Part shown: one piece after another, positions 1 to 8,961 of the stretch | Layout: each line of letters begins with the position of its first letter | Numbering within the stretch: position 1 is the first letter of the stretch | Assembly (NCBI GenBank): GCA_028287745.1 | Contig: JAQBPB010000090.1 | Span: 87,962 to 151,961, forward strand | Source: Chloroflexota bacterium | GTDB lineage: Bacteria; Chloroflexota; Chloroflexia; Chloroheliales; Chloroheliaceae | Reading direction: 5' to 3' | DNA: 64,000 nt | Program-made: the position numbers and the translations under genes | Notes under the pieces: generated by a model | What the model was told of the DNA's origin: nothing | Seen by the model: the letters and a program-made list of their open reading frames with translations, nothing else | Databases searched by the model: none

Positions 1-1533
1 CCCGATAGTGATAAAGACGGCCATTAGCCAGAAGAAGGTTGCGACAGGCAGCAGGGCCGGGGGTACGATACTGGTCGCCCCTTCAAACGGCCAGAAGAAA
101 AAGAGATTGTCCTTATAAATCCCGACACAGTTCGCCGGGGGATTATAGGTTCCGGTGAAGACTTGTCCTATATTGATAATTCGTTGTAGGATGCGGAATT
201 CGGTGCCATACCCGCAAGTGAACTGGCGGATTTCCAGGCTGTACCAGAAAATAATTGAACATACCTGGAATAAGCAGGCCAGCCCGATCAAGCCCTGGAT
301 ACCTCGCTTTACATAAATATTTAACCGGGGTGCTATTTCCAGGAAGAGCGGCACCGCCACCAGGCATAGTAGCTGCACCGGCGAAGTATGATAGCGCGCG
401 CCCCAGGCGTCATCGCCACCCCAGAAATCAACCGTCGAATAACCCGCCAGGTATATGCCCAGCGAAGCCGCCCCTGAAATGAGAAAGGCTTTCTTAAAAT
501 TATCCAGCTTACCGGCGTGCAGCCCAAAATGCCGGATAAGCAGGGTCAGGCCAAGCACAATCAGCAAGGGGTCATAGATAAACAGCGACTTTTCCGGCGA
601 GAAAAGCACGTTTGTGATACCGGTCAGGGGCGACAGGTTGTAGGGCCAGCCCGGCGGAATATATCCTCCGTCCGGGTAATAGATAAATTCCCCGGTATTT
701 ACCTGTTCGGCCAGTACAGAAGTATAATTCGAGGTAAAACTGCCAAACCTCTTATACTGGAATAGCCGGTCTATCAGGAAATAGAAGCCTACCACCCCGC
801 CAAAGGTCACCCCAAACCGGATAAATCTTTGAATGGTAGCTCTACTGAAAACCGGTTTTTCTTGCCAGAACAGGAGCAAGCCTGTAAATATAGCAGCCGC
901 CAGGATATCGGCAAACGTGGTAATCCTGAATAAGAGCAAGGTTCCAAACAGGGCCGACCCGATAAATAAAAAGAGGAATCGCCGGTATTTGACCCATTTT
1001 AGCAGCATGTAATAGCCGCAAATATTCAGGAAGATAAGCTGGCTGTTTTCCTGGTGTATCTGCGAATAGTGCAAAAAGGTCGTCCCAAAATAGAAAAATA
1101 AGGCGCCTAAAAGCGATACCCGCAGGCCGAAACTTAACTCGGTCAGCAGTAGAAAGGCAATGGCTACCGTCATTGCGCTCAGGAGCGGGAATGTCAGGTT
1201 CAGGACGATTGTTTGCCGGATATTTTCTTTCGTATCGGCGTTCTCAACGTTGAGAAAGTTGAGGGTGTGCCAGGCTACAAAGTCAGCCGGGGCCAAAAGC
1301 ACGCTTTCGCCCATTCCGTACCAGTAATACTGCCCGCCGTTAACGCCTTTAAGGTAGTGATTTCCCACAAAGTCTACGTACCAGATCGGGGGCGCACCTG
1401 ATGTAATCGCCTGGGTTACCTGGTACCGTCGGGCGGTATCCACCGTTTGAAACAGTGTTTCGTGGATTAGCATTGTAAAAACGAAAGTCAGGCCGAACAG
1501 GATGAAAGCAATACGTTTTTTGGTGAGTGTCAT
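1..1533 (-). CDS. Polytopic membrane protein, possibly GT-C/PMT-like glycosyltransferase (C-terminus outside window)
   Basis: An uninterrupted minus-strand reading frame of 511 codons runs from ATG at 1533 to the left edge, so the N-terminus is complete and the C-terminus is missing. The protein opens with a basic stretch and a hydrophobic helix, then DTARRY about 30 residues in, then several long hydrophobic helices. An acidic or aromatic loop after the first helix followed by many membrane spans is typical of GT-C glycosyltransferases, but I see no decisive motif. It lies 37 bp after the methyltransferase and downstream of a polyprenyl-phosphate-type GT2, so a role in lipid-linked sugar transfer or surface polysaccharide assembly is inferred. 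The frame is certain; the function is weak. Confidence 0.7.
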   Translation of the reverse strand, partial: MTLTKKRIAFILFGLTFVFTMLIHETLFQTVDTARRYQVTQAITSGAPPIWYVDFVGNHYLKGVNGGQYYWYGMGESVLLAPADFVAWHTLNFLNVENADTKENIRQTIVLNLTFPLLSAMTVAIAFLLLTELSFGLRVSLLGALFFYFGTTFLHYSQIHQENSQLIFLNICGYYMLLKWVKYRRFLFLFIGSALFGTLLLFRITTFADILAAAIFTGLLLFWQEKPVFSRATIQRFIRFGVTFGGVVGFYFLIDRLFQYKRFGSFTSNYTSVLAEQVNTGEFIYYPDGGYIPPGWPYNLSPLTGITNVLFSPEKSLFIYDPLLIVLGLTLLIRHFGLHAGKLDNFKKAFLISGAASLGIYLAGYSTVDFWGGDDAWGARYHTSPVQLLCLVAVPLFLEIAPRLNIYVKRGIQGLIGLACLFQVCSIIFWYSLEIRQFTCGYGTEFRILQRIINIGQVFTGTYNPPANCVGIYKDNLFFFWPFEGATSIVPPALLPVATFFWLMAVFITIG

Positions 1534-1570
1534 TTTTGGCAAATACCCTTTATCAGTTTTCTGGCCTGCT

Positions 1571-2308
1571 TTATTGTGCCTGATTGTTCTGAAAATCGTC
1601 CTTTATAGACCCATAGCCAATAAGGTTGGAGGGCAGACCCAGCAAGCGGTGCTGGTGCAACTTGACCGCCGCCTGTCCGGGAAAGAGCTTTAGAAAGGTG
1701 CCCGGTGAGAGCAGGTTTAAGTTTTCGGTGGATGCCCAGAAGTTCATTCCAAGCTTGCGCAGCACTGCCTGGTGGGCCGGTTGCGGAAGCCAGTGCAGCA
1801 GGGGCAGGAAAGTGTGCATTTCTACCGGGAACTGCCGGTTGGGCGTAGTAATAAAAAAGTGGCGGCTCACTCTTAAAAGTTCGTCTATAAAAATCTTCTG
1901 GCTGGCCCGGTCCCCGACATGTTCCAGCACCGCCGAGCAAAAGACAATATCAAAAGTCTTGTCGGCAAAGGGCAGTTCCAGGCCGCCGGTCTGAATAAAG
2001 CGCAGGCCGGGATACTGTTTCTCCAGGAAAGAAGCATCCTCGATGCTGGTCGCCGTAATTTTATCTTTATAGGGGTAGAATTGTTCAAAAAAATTGGAGT
2101 CTTTTAAACTACGGTCAGGCGTAACGCCAACATCTAGGACAGTTGCGCCGGGTGTTACCGGCATAACCCGCCTAAAATAGTCGAACATGCGCTTTCTGGC
2201 CCGGTAAGCCACTTCCGTGGCGGCTTTGCGCAGGGGATGAGTCGATGAGAAGTAATCTACAGGTTCAGGTTGTTTTTCCTCTTGTACATCATGGGCCGGA
2301 TTTCTCAC
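1571..2308 (-). CDS. SAM-dependent methyltransferase (class I, type 11-like)
   Basis: A 245-residue Rossmann-fold methyltransferase. Motif I reads VLDVGVTPD (SAM-binding loop), followed by an acidic position (ATSIED), then DIVFCSAVLEHVG, the motif IV/post-II signature of type 11 enzymes. The start is GTG at 2306-2308, overlapping the TGA of the upstream glycosyltransferase by 4 bp, so translation is probably coupled. The substrate cannot be read from sequence; the neighbours suggest methylation of a sugar, lipid or isoprenoid-linked intermediate. Motif I lacks the usual second and third glycines (DxGxGxG), a common variation in this family. Confidence 0.8.
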   Translation of the reverse strand: MRNPAHDVQEEKQPEPVDYFSSTHPLRKAATEVAYRARKRMFDYFRRVMPVTPGATVLDVGVTPDRSLKDSNFFEQFYPYKDKITATSIEDASFLEKQYPGLRFIQTGGLELPFADKTFDIVFCSAVLEHVGDRASQKIFIDELLRVSRHFFITTPNRQFPVEMHTFLPLLHWLPQPAHQAVLRKLGMNFWASTENLNLLSPGTFLKLFPGQAAVKLHQHRLLGLPSNLIGYGSIKDDFQNNQAQ

Positions 2309-3480
2309 TTGAACTTAACTCCTAGAATAGCCAGAATAAAACCGGCAAAGCTCGCCTGGACGCCCAGGCCCACCGCCGTTATGCCGGGAATAATTATCCG
2401 TAAGCTATCCGGGTAGGATAACCGGCCAAAACCGGCCGCCTTCCAGACCAGCAGGGCATAGATAATCAGGCCAATCCCGCTAAATATAAACAATATTCCT
2501 ATAGCAATGCCACACTCGGCGGGCTTCCCATCCAGCAGTTTCTTTATGGCAGGGTCCGGCGGCAGTAGCCCGACACTGGTAGAATACGCCCTGGCAAAGA
2601 CATACATAACCGTAACCTGAAAGCCGACGATTATCGCCAGGCTACTCAACAACAATGTATTGGTATCAAAAGTCACCGTACCCAGCGTGAGCGGTCCGGG
2701 CAGCAAGGCCAGAAAGCCCAGTAAACCCACCACGAACAAGAATATTCCGGGGTAGAGAAACAGCCAGCGCGGGCTGTACAGCAGTAAAAAGCGCAGGTGC
2801 CGCCAGCCGTCCCGCCAGCTTCGCAAATGCGGCTTGCGCGAACGTTTATCGGGACTCAGCGTTACCGGAACCTGGCTGACTTTGTAATCGGCCAGGGTGG
2901 CCTTGACCACCATTTCCGAGGCAAATTCCATCCCGGTAGTTCGTAAATTCAAGGCCCGTATAGCATCCGCCCGGAAGGCCCGCAGCCCGCAGTGGAAATC
3001 GTCAATCGGCGCTTTGAAGAAGAGCTTTCCGATGCCGGTCAGGACCGGGTTTCCGACCCGGCGGTGCAGCCAGGGCATCGCGCCCGGTTTAATCAGGCCG
3101 CCCCCTTTCGGCATCCTGCAACCCATCACCAGGTCATCCCCGGTGCGCAGGTGGCTCATGAAGCGGTCCAGCTCTTTAAAATTATAGCTGCCGTCAGCAT
3201 CGCCCATCAGGATATAGGAGCCGCTGGCCCTGGCGATGCCGCCCTGCAGTGCGCTGCCGTAACCTTTTTCGGGAATTGTTACCACGGTAGCCCCGGCCAG
3301 TTCCGCCAGGACTTGCGAACCGTCGGTGCTGCCGTTATCGGCCACAATAATTTCCCCGGCTATTCCGGCTTCCTGCAGAGCTTCCCGGGCTTCAATAACA
3401 CAGGCGGTGATAGTCTCCGCTTCATTAAGGCAGGGAATTACAATCGAAACTTCTAAATCAGCTACTAAGGTTTCCACCAT
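2305..3480 (-). CDS. Glycosyltransferase family 2 with C-terminal membrane domain (polyprenyl-phosphate sugar transferase-like)
   Basis: The N-terminal ~230 residues form a GT-A fold: VSIVIPCLNEAETI, then DNGSTDGS, then the nucleotide/metal-binding MGDADGSYNF, as in dolichyl-phosphate mannosyltransferase and GtrB-type enzymes. The C-terminal ~150 residues contain about four hydrophobic helices, so the protein is membrane anchored. Its likely role is transfer of a sugar from a nucleotide donor to a polyprenyl phosphate. ATG at 3480 has AAGGGC upstream. It is the first gene of the operon with the methyltransferase (4-bp overlap) and the large membrane protein, which could be the partner that uses the lipid-linked sugar. 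Confidence 0.85.
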   Translation of the reverse strand: MVETLVADLEVSIVIPCLNEAETITACVIEAREALQEAGIAGEIIVADNGSTDGSQVLAELAGATVVTIPEKGYGSALQGGIARASGSYILMGDADGSYNFKELDRFMSHLRTGDDLVMGCRMPKGGGLIKPGAMPWLHRRVGNPVLTGIGKLFFKAPIDDFHCGLRAFRADAIRALNLRTTGMEFASEMVVKATLADYKVSQVPVTLSPDKRSRKPHLRSWRDGWRHLRFLLLYSPRWLFLYPGIFLFVVGLLGFLALLPGPLTLGTVTFDTNTLLLSSLAIIVGFQVTVMYVFARAYSTSVGLLPPDPAIKKLLDGKPAECGIAIGILFIFSGIGLIIYALLVWKAAGFGRLSYPDSLRIIIPGITAVGLGVQASFAGFILAILGVKFK

Positions 3481-3713
3481 AAAAGCCCTTATTCCGGAAT
3501 ATTTATACTCGACTTTAAACTGTAGTGCGCAGGGGACCGTTTTACCTGTATCTGTTTAGGATAATTAAAATGGTATGTTATTCCGGGGATAGTGTCAATA
3601 AACCTTTGGTACTACTGCTGTGGGTAGAATAAGGTTTTATAAATTTGCCTTGCGAGAGCTAAAAAGGTTAAACTTATACATTATTTTGTTAGTTAGTAGA
3701 AGGGGAAACTCCT

Positions 3714-4178
3714 TTGAAAGTAACCTTAGTAGCTAGCGCGCTGCTTGAAAATGCCGGGAAATATTTACTGGTCCAGCAAGCCCGCAGCCGCCGCCAGCCG
3801 GGTAAATGGGGTCCGCCGGGCGGCAAACCGGAGCAAGGCGAAGACTTGCAGGCGGCGGCTTTGCGGGAGACGCTTGAGGAAACCGGCTTGCTGGCCGAGC
3901 TTACCGGGTTTGTCGGGGTGCTTCGCAGCGGCCACCGGGACGACCCGAACCTGTTCGTCTGCTTTGCCGCCCGCCTGTTGCCGGGCCAGGATGCTCATAA
4001 TTTAAAGTTGCTGGAAGGGGAAATTTCAGGTGGGCGCTGGCTGGACCTGGCCGAAATCGAAGCCGATACCGTAACTTTACGGTCCGCCCCTTTCAAAAAG
4101 CTTTACCGGCGTTTGAGTGAGGGCCAGGTCTACCCGTTGGAACTGGTTCTGCATGAAATCCTGGACCAGGCCGGTTAA
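3714..4178 (+). CDS. NUDIX hydrolase (MutT-like)
   Basis: A 154-residue protein with a full Nudix box: GGKPEQGED, then seven residues, then RETLEETGL, matching GX5EX7REUXEEXGU. It should hydrolyse a nucleoside diphosphate linked to another moiety with Mg2+ held by the REXXEE glutamates. The substrate cannot be named. The start is TTG at 3714 with AAGGGG about 9 nt upstream. The stop overlaps the stop of the convergent recR by 4 bp, so the two genes meet tail to tail with no terminator between them. Confidence 0.88.
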   Translation: MKVTLVASALLENAGKYLLVQQARSRRQPGKWGPPGGKPEQGEDLQAAALRETLEETGLLAELTGFVGVLRSGHRDDPNLFVCFAARLLPGQDAHNLKLLEGEISGGRWLDLAEIEADTVTLRSAPFKKLYRRLSEGQVYPLELVLHEILDQAG

Positions 4179-4774
4179 ATTAACCGGCGGCCTTTCAGGG
4201 CGTTGGACAGGGTTACTTCGTCGGCATATTCCAGGTCGCCGCCGACCGGTAGGCCGGTCGCCAGGGTTGAAATAGTCGCGCCTAGTGGCACCAGAAGCCG
4301 GTTAATGTAGTTGGCGGTGGCCCGGCCTTCCACATTCGGGTTCATTGCCAGGATTACTTCGTTGATGTCGTTTAACTTGACCCGGTCCACCAGTTCGCGG
4401 ATACGCAAGTCGTCGGCCATAATCCCGTTTATCGGGTCAATATGGCCGTGCAGGACGTGATAAAGCCCATTAAACTCATGGGTCTTTTCAAGCGCAACCA
4501 CGTCCAGCGGTTCCTCGACCACGCACAAAAGCGTCCTGTCGCGGTCGCGGCTGGCGCAGACCGGGCAGGGGTCTTGCTCGGTCAGGTTGAAACATTCCGA
4601 ACAATAAACAATCTTTTCTTTTACATCTATAATCGCCTGGGCCAGCGCTTCGGCGTTATCTTTAGAGCCACGCAGGATATAAAAAGCCAACCGTGAGGCG
4701 GTCTTGGGGCCAATCGTGGGCAGCTTATTTAATTCATCAATCAACCGGGATACCGGCTCGGCAGTTACCTTCAT
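4175..4774 (-). CDS. recR: Recombination mediator protein RecR
   Basis: With the start at ATG 4774 (GGAGAG upstream) the protein is 199 residues, the normal RecR length; an in-frame ATG at 4858 would add 28 residues that do not fit the family. It has the N-terminal HhH region (LPTIGPKTASRLAFYIL), a C4 zinc finger (Cys58, 61, 70, 73; CSEC and CPVC) and a Toprim domain (LCVVEEPLDVVALE, then AMNPNVEG). RecR with RecF/RecO loads RecA at gaps in DNA. The family is unambiguous. dnaX and the YbaB gene, common recR neighbours, are not adjacent. Confidence 0.96.
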   Translation of the reverse strand: MKVTAEPVSRLIDELNKLPTIGPKTASRLAFYILRGSKDNAEALAQAIIDVKEKIVYCSECFNLTEQDPCPVCASRDRDRTLLCVVEEPLDVVALEKTHEFNGLYHVLHGHIDPINGIMADDLRIRELVDRVKLNDINEVILAMNPNVEGRATANYINRLLVPLGATISTLATGLPVGGDLEYADEVTLSNALKGRRLI

Positions 4775-4871
4775 TTGTTGTCTTTCTCTCCATACTTTTT
4801 TATAAAATATCGGCGTATTTAGCGATTCGAGCCGCATTTCGTAGCTGGTTTGATACACCTATTATACAGGA

Positions 4872-4909
4872 AAAAAGACCGGACCCTGCTTAAAAGGCCC
4901 GGTCTTTTT
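4872..4909 (-). terminator. Rho-independent terminator after the GH13 gene
   Basis: Perfect 11-bp stem AAAAAGACCGG (4872-4882) / CCGGTCTTTTT (4899-4909), giving a U-run on the minus strand. It sits 58 bp after the GH13 stop and upstream of recR, so it separates the two leftward genes. It could also stop rightward transcription. Confidence 0.85.
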
Positions 4910-4966
4910 ATTGTGCTACTCAAATCAAACTAATTGCTAACGCGCGCTCCTGGCCGGATTTTAAGG

Positions 4967-6655
4967 TTAGCCTTCGACCAGTTCGGCCACCACGATTTCG
5001 AAAGGTTTCAGGTTAAGCCCATCGAGCGCCAACGTTTGCTCCTGGCGGTCCTCGTTGGAGAAAAGCAGCCGGGCCTGGTTGACCTCGAGTTCAAAGATAA
5101 CCGCCTGCTCCTGGTCCGAAAAGTTAAGGACTACCAGGCAGGTCTTGTCCGTACCCGCTTCGTGGCGCAGAAAGGCAAAGTAATCCTCACTGTGCGGGTT
5201 CAGGGCCAGGTATTCGCCGCCTACCAGGGCCGGGGTATTCCGGCGCAACCGCAGCATCTCACGGTAGAAGTTGAGCAGCGAGTCAGGGTCGTCCTGCTGG
5301 GTGGCGGCATTTACCCCTGTTGCGTAATTGGGGTTAACCGGCAGCCAGGTTTCCACTCCTGGCGGGCTGAAGCCGCTGTTCGGGTCGTTGTTCCACTGGA
5401 ACGGGGTCCGGCAGCGGTCGCGGGTACTGGCAGCTACCTTATTAAAGGCTTCTTCCGGCGGCATACCCAGTCTCTCGGTGAACACCTGGTACCGGAAAGT
5501 TGCGGCGGTGTCCCGCAACTGGCTTACATTGTCCAGTATCAGGTCGCTCATGCCAATTTCCTCGCCATTATAGAGAAATGGCGTGCCTTTAAGGGTCAGC
5601 ATCAGGGCCAGGTGCAGCCGGGCCAGGGCCGCGTCGTGTTCCCCATCGCCATAGCGGCTCCACACGCGGGAGGTGTCGTGGTTGCCAAGGGTGTTGCAGG
5701 GCCAGGCTCCCGGCGGCAAATCCGCCAGCCGGATAGCCTGGTTGGCCCGGATATGTTCAGGGGTCAACCGTTCGGTTTCCATGAGCGGGAAATTGAACAC
5801 CAGGTGCAATTCATCGTCACCCGTGCCGTGATAGGCCACGTTATCGTCTTCACCGACCAGCACCCGGTCCCCAGGATATTCGTCCACCAGCCCGCGCAAT
5901 TCTTGCATCAGGTCGTGCAGGCCCGGTTGATGGGTCTGGAAGCGCATCAGTTGTTCGTATTGCGACCTGTTTAGCTTGATATTGAGCAGTTCGGCCGGTG
6001 TGAGCGGCAGGGTATGGTCAGGCAAATCATGGTGTTCGTAGATTGTAGCGATAGCATCCAGCCGGAAACCGTCCACGCCCATATCGAGCCAGAAACGGAC
6101 AGCCTCCCACATGGCCTGTTTGACTTCCGGGTTGTGCCAGTTGAGGTCCGGCTGCTCTTTTAGAAAGGCGTGGTAATAGTACTGGCCGGTCTTCGGGTCG
6201 AGTTCCCAGGCTGAACCGCTAAAGATTGAGGTCCAGTTATTCGGCGGGCCGCCGTCTTTACCGTCCTTCCAGACGTACCAATCGCGTTTAGGATTATCCA
6301 GGTTGGAGCTGGATTCTATGAACCAGGGATGCAGATGTGAGGTGTGGTTCAGTACCAGGTCGAGGACGACCCGGATATCGCGGTGGTGCGCTTCTTCCAG
6401 GAAGTGTTTGAAGTCTTCAAGCGTGCCGTACTCCGGCCCGACCCCGGTATAGTCGGAAATATCGTACCCGCAGTCCAGATAAGGCGAGGGATAATGGGGA
6501 GAAAGCCAGACCGCGTCCACTCCCAGCTCGCGCAGGTAGTCCAGCCTGGCGCTCATTCCCGGAAAATCGCCTATGCCGTCACTATTGCCATCGGCGAAAC
6601 TGCGCGGATAAATTTGATAAAATACGGCTTTCTGCCACCATTTCAGTGTATTCAT
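4967..6655 (-). CDS. GH13 alpha-glucosidase (oligo-1,6-glucosidase-like)
   Basis: Family 13 glycoside hydrolase of 562 residues. The N-terminus is typical (WWQKAVFYQIYPRSFADGN), with QPDLNWHNPEV in domain B, the nucleophile region DGFRLDAI, the acid/base region VLVGED and the third acid in NHDTSR. It should release glucose from the non-reducing end of short alpha-glucans such as isomaltose or maltose; no secretion signal is visible, so it is probably cytoplasmic. The start at ATG 6655 is fixed by AAGGAGCG 5 nt upstream; an in-frame ATG at 6718 lacks such a site and adds non-homologous residues. Trehalose synthase-like activity is less likely from the motifs. Confidence 0.92.
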   Translation of the reverse strand: MNTLKWWQKAVFYQIYPRSFADGNSDGIGDFPGMSARLDYLRELGVDAVWLSPHYPSPYLDCGYDISDYTGVGPEYGTLEDFKHFLEEAHHRDIRVVLDLVLNHTSHLHPWFIESSSNLDNPKRDWYVWKDGKDGGPPNNWTSIFSGSAWELDPKTGQYYYHAFLKEQPDLNWHNPEVKQAMWEAVRFWLDMGVDGFRLDAIATIYEHHDLPDHTLPLTPAELLNIKLNRSQYEQLMRFQTHQPGLHDLMQELRGLVDEYPGDRVLVGEDDNVAYHGTGDDELHLVFNFPLMETERLTPEHIRANQAIRLADLPPGAWPCNTLGNHDTSRVWSRYGDGEHDAALARLHLALMLTLKGTPFLYNGEEIGMSDLILDNVSQLRDTAATFRYQVFTERLGMPPEEAFNKVAASTRDRCRTPFQWNNDPNSGFSPPGVETWLPVNPNYATGVNAATQQDDPDSLLNFYREMLRLRRNTPALVGGEYLALNPHSEDYFAFLRHEAGTDKTCLVVLNFSDQEQAVIFELEVNQARLLFSNEDRQEQTLALDGLNLKPFEIVVAELVEG

Positions 6656-6973
6656 TAACTCGCTCCTTGATGCAAAATCAAACACAACCCGGTTCCTGAC
6701 AATTGCAGATAAATTCATAAGTATTTTTCAAATAACTGCTACTTTGATTTGCCAGTATAGGTGAATGCCTGAAGCAGCGTCAATTTGGGCTTCAAGATAA
6801 GCTAACCGCCGGGGCATTAACCCGGCTTTGGCCCGCAGTACCGGACCTGGCGTAATCACACATCCTTTACCGGTTGCTAATTCGTTGCCAATCCTATATT
6901 TCCGCCTTTCGTTTATAATAGAGGCGGTCTTTATGGAAATTGTACAGGCTGCACCATTAGAGGGATTATTTAA
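6656..6973. other. Divergent spacer between GH13 gene and phytoene desaturase-like gene
   Basis: 318 bp without a gene. It must hold both divergent promoters. A TATAAT sits at 6914-6919 on the plus strand, but no matching -35 at 16-18 bp spacing is visible. Confidence 0.4.
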
Positions 6974-8389
6974 ATGGAAATCTTGGAGCGTCCGACCGGG
7001 GAAGCCGGGACCGGAAAAAAACCGACTGTTTTAATCGTAGGTGGGGGTCTGGCCGGTCTGACAGCGGCCAAATATCTTTCCGACGCCGGTTTCGGGGTTA
7101 CTTTACTGGAAAAAAGGCCCATCCTGGGCGGGAAAGTTTCGGCCTGGAAAGACGCCGACGGCGATTGGGTTGAAACCGGCCTGCACGCTTTCTTCGGCGC
7201 CTACGAAGAAATCTATACCCTGATGCGCGAACTTGATACTTACAAGCATATTGACTGGAAAAAGCACGAGCTGACCTATACCCTGGAAGGTGGCGAGCGC
7301 TTTTCCTTTCAGACGGTCAACCTTCCCAGCCCGCTTCACCTGCTGCCCGCCGCTTTCAAGAACCGCTATTTCACCCTGGCCGAACGGTTGACCCTGGTTA
7401 AAGCCCTCGGCCCCATGCTCTTTGGCTCGGCTAAATACTTTACCAGCCAGGACAAGTTTTCCTACGAACAGTGGCACGAACGCTGGGGTATTAGCAAGCG
7501 CATGCTCAAGAAGATGTTCATGCCAATGGCCCTGGCCCTTAAATTCCTGCCGCCGGACGAAATCTCGGCCAAAATCGTGCTGGACGTAATCGGCATCTTC
7601 CTGCGCCAGAATAAAGCCAGCCGCATGGGCCTGCTCAAAGGCTCACCGAGCGAACTGCTGACCGGCCCGATTGCCGACTATGTCTGCCAGAAGGGCGGGA
7701 CGGTCAGGACCGAGGCGAAAGTAAAAGAAGTCCTATTGGGCGAAACCAATCCCCGCAAGCTGGCCGGGGTGGTCCTGGAAGATGGCGAGTTATTGACCGC
7801 CGACAACTACCTGTTTGCCCTGCCGATGCATAACCTGAAAAAGCTTATCCCGGCCGAACTTTATGATAACGAACCCTTCTTTGCGAAACTGCGCAATATC
7901 CAGAGCGTCCCGGTAATTTCGGTCCAACTCTGGTTAGACCGCCAGGTTAGCTACGTCAATAACCTGCTTTTTTCACCGGACGGCTTTATCCCGGTCTACA
8001 CCGATATGGGTAACTCCAATCCCGCATACAGTCACGCTGGCAAAAGCCGCTTCCATTGTTGTGTGGCCCCGGCCAAAGACCTGATTAAAAAGAGTGATGA
8101 AGAGATCATTGCGGTTGTCTGGGACAATCTCCGGTCGGTCTTCCCGGACGGTAGCCGAGACGCTAAAATTGAAAAGGCGGTGGTGGTGCGGATTCCCTGG
8201 TCGGTCTACAACCCGGCCCCCGGTATAGACCAGTTCCGGCCCAGTCAGGAAACTCCGGTCAAAAATCTCTGGTTGGCCGGAGGTTACACTCACCAGAAGT
8301 TTTACGACTCAATGGAAGGGGCCGTCCAGAGCGGCAAGCTGGCCGCCCGGAAATTAATTCAGGCCGCCCAGGTAACCACAAAGCTCTAA
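6974..8389 (+). CDS. FAD-dependent phytoene desaturase-like enzyme (CrtP/PDS type)
   Basis: 471 residues, close to cyanobacterial CrtP and plant PDS in length. An N-terminal dinucleotide fold (VLIVGGGLAGLTAAKYL) is followed by ETGLHAFFGAY, then MPMALALKFLPPDEIS and KASRMGLLKGSP, then a C-terminal FAD motif NLWLAGGYTHQKFYDSMEGA. These blocks follow the order of 15-cis-phytoene desaturases, not CrtI, so the reaction would be plastoquinone/quinone-linked desaturation of a carotenoid or related polyprenoid. No other carotenoid gene lies nearby, so a hopanoid or squalene substrate (HpnE relatives share the fold) remains possible. ATG 6974 has AGAGGGA 8 nt upstream. Confidence 0.75.
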   Translation: MEILERPTGEAGTGKKPTVLIVGGGLAGLTAAKYLSDAGFGVTLLEKRPILGGKVSAWKDADGDWVETGLHAFFGAYEEIYTLMRELDTYKHIDWKKHELTYTLEGGERFSFQTVNLPSPLHLLPAAFKNRYFTLAERLTLVKALGPMLFGSAKYFTSQDKFSYEQWHERWGISKRMLKKMFMPMALALKFLPPDEISAKIVLDVIGIFLRQNKASRMGLLKGSPSELLTGPIADYVCQKGGTVRTEAKVKEVLLGETNPRKLAGVVLEDGELLTADNYLFALPMHNLKKLIPAELYDNEPFFAKLRNIQSVPVISVQLWLDRQVSYVNNLLFSPDGFIPVYTDMGNSNPAYSHAGKSRFHCCVAPAKDLIKKSDEEIIAVVWDNLRSVFPDGSRDAKIEKAVVVRIPWSVYNPAPGIDQFRPSQETPVKNLWLAGGYTHQKFYDSMEGAVQSGKLAARKLIQAAQVTTKL

Positions 8390-8499
8390 TAAGTAGGTTT
8401 CGCCTGCCCCTGTCAGAGTCCGGTTTCTCATTAATGGCACTATAATCTTTGTAAGCATGGTACTGTAATTCTAGCCCCAAAAATAAGTAAGCATATAGA

Positions 8500-8531
8500 A
8501 AAAGCCCCGCGCTTAATCAGTCGGGGCTTTT
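8500..8531. terminator. Bidirectional terminator between convergent genes
   Basis: Perfect 10-bp stem AAAAGCCCCG (8500-8509) / CGGGGCTTTT (8522-8531) with a 12-nt loop, placed between the rightward desaturase-like gene and the leftward DUF952 gene. Confidence 0.88.
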
Positions 8532-8593
8532 GCTTGTCCAAACAACCGGGATTCAGCCCTTAAGGCCGCCTGGTAAATAAAGCTAAGGCGCAA

Positions 8594-8950
8594 CTAATCC
8601 CATACCAGGAAGCGGCCGTTCTCGTCACGCGGTACCTCGCGTATTTCGAAGATTGCGTCGCGGTTGAGCGGGCCGTAAATATGCGGGAAAATCCGATTGG
8701 GATCCTCATAGATGACCGGGGCCGTTACCAGGCCCTTGTCAATCACCAGGACTATAAACTCGCCTGGGTCGGCCGTATAATAGCGGTTGCCGGTATCGGC
8801 TAGGTTCTGGGCGCCTTCCGTAGTGTGTATAAAATTCTCGCGTCCGGCCCGCATAGGTTCCGGCTGGTAATCCTCTGCGGCCGGTTGGGCCTCAAAATAC
8901 TCTCGCGGTACAAGGTGGAAAGTGTACCCGTTCTGTCGCTGCTGGCTCAT
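8594..8950 (-). CDS. DUF952 family protein
   Basis: 118 residues matching the DUF952 pattern: FIHTTEG near residue 40, then a Tyr-Tyr segment, FIVLVID, then IFPHIYGPLNRDAI and a C-terminal GRFLVW. The family is cytoplasmic, has no established reaction and has been likened to glutathione S-transferase-related folds only by annotation transfer. It starts at ATG 8950, 11 bp after the stop of the GNAT gene, so the two form a small leftward operon. Confidence 0.82.
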   Translation of the reverse strand: MSQQRQNGYTFHLVPREYFEAQPAAEDYQPEPMRAGRENFIHTTEGAQNLADTGNRYYTADPGEFIVLVIDKGLVTAPVIYEDPNRIFPHIYGPLNRDAIFEIREVPRDENGRFLVWD

Positions 8951-8961
8951 TAAGGCTCCCT

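Noticed and set aside
4934..5974. 346-codon plus-strand frame opposite the GH13 gene
   Set aside because: It is the complement of a well-supported GH13 gene, has no ribosome site and its composition is a codon-mirror of the real gene.
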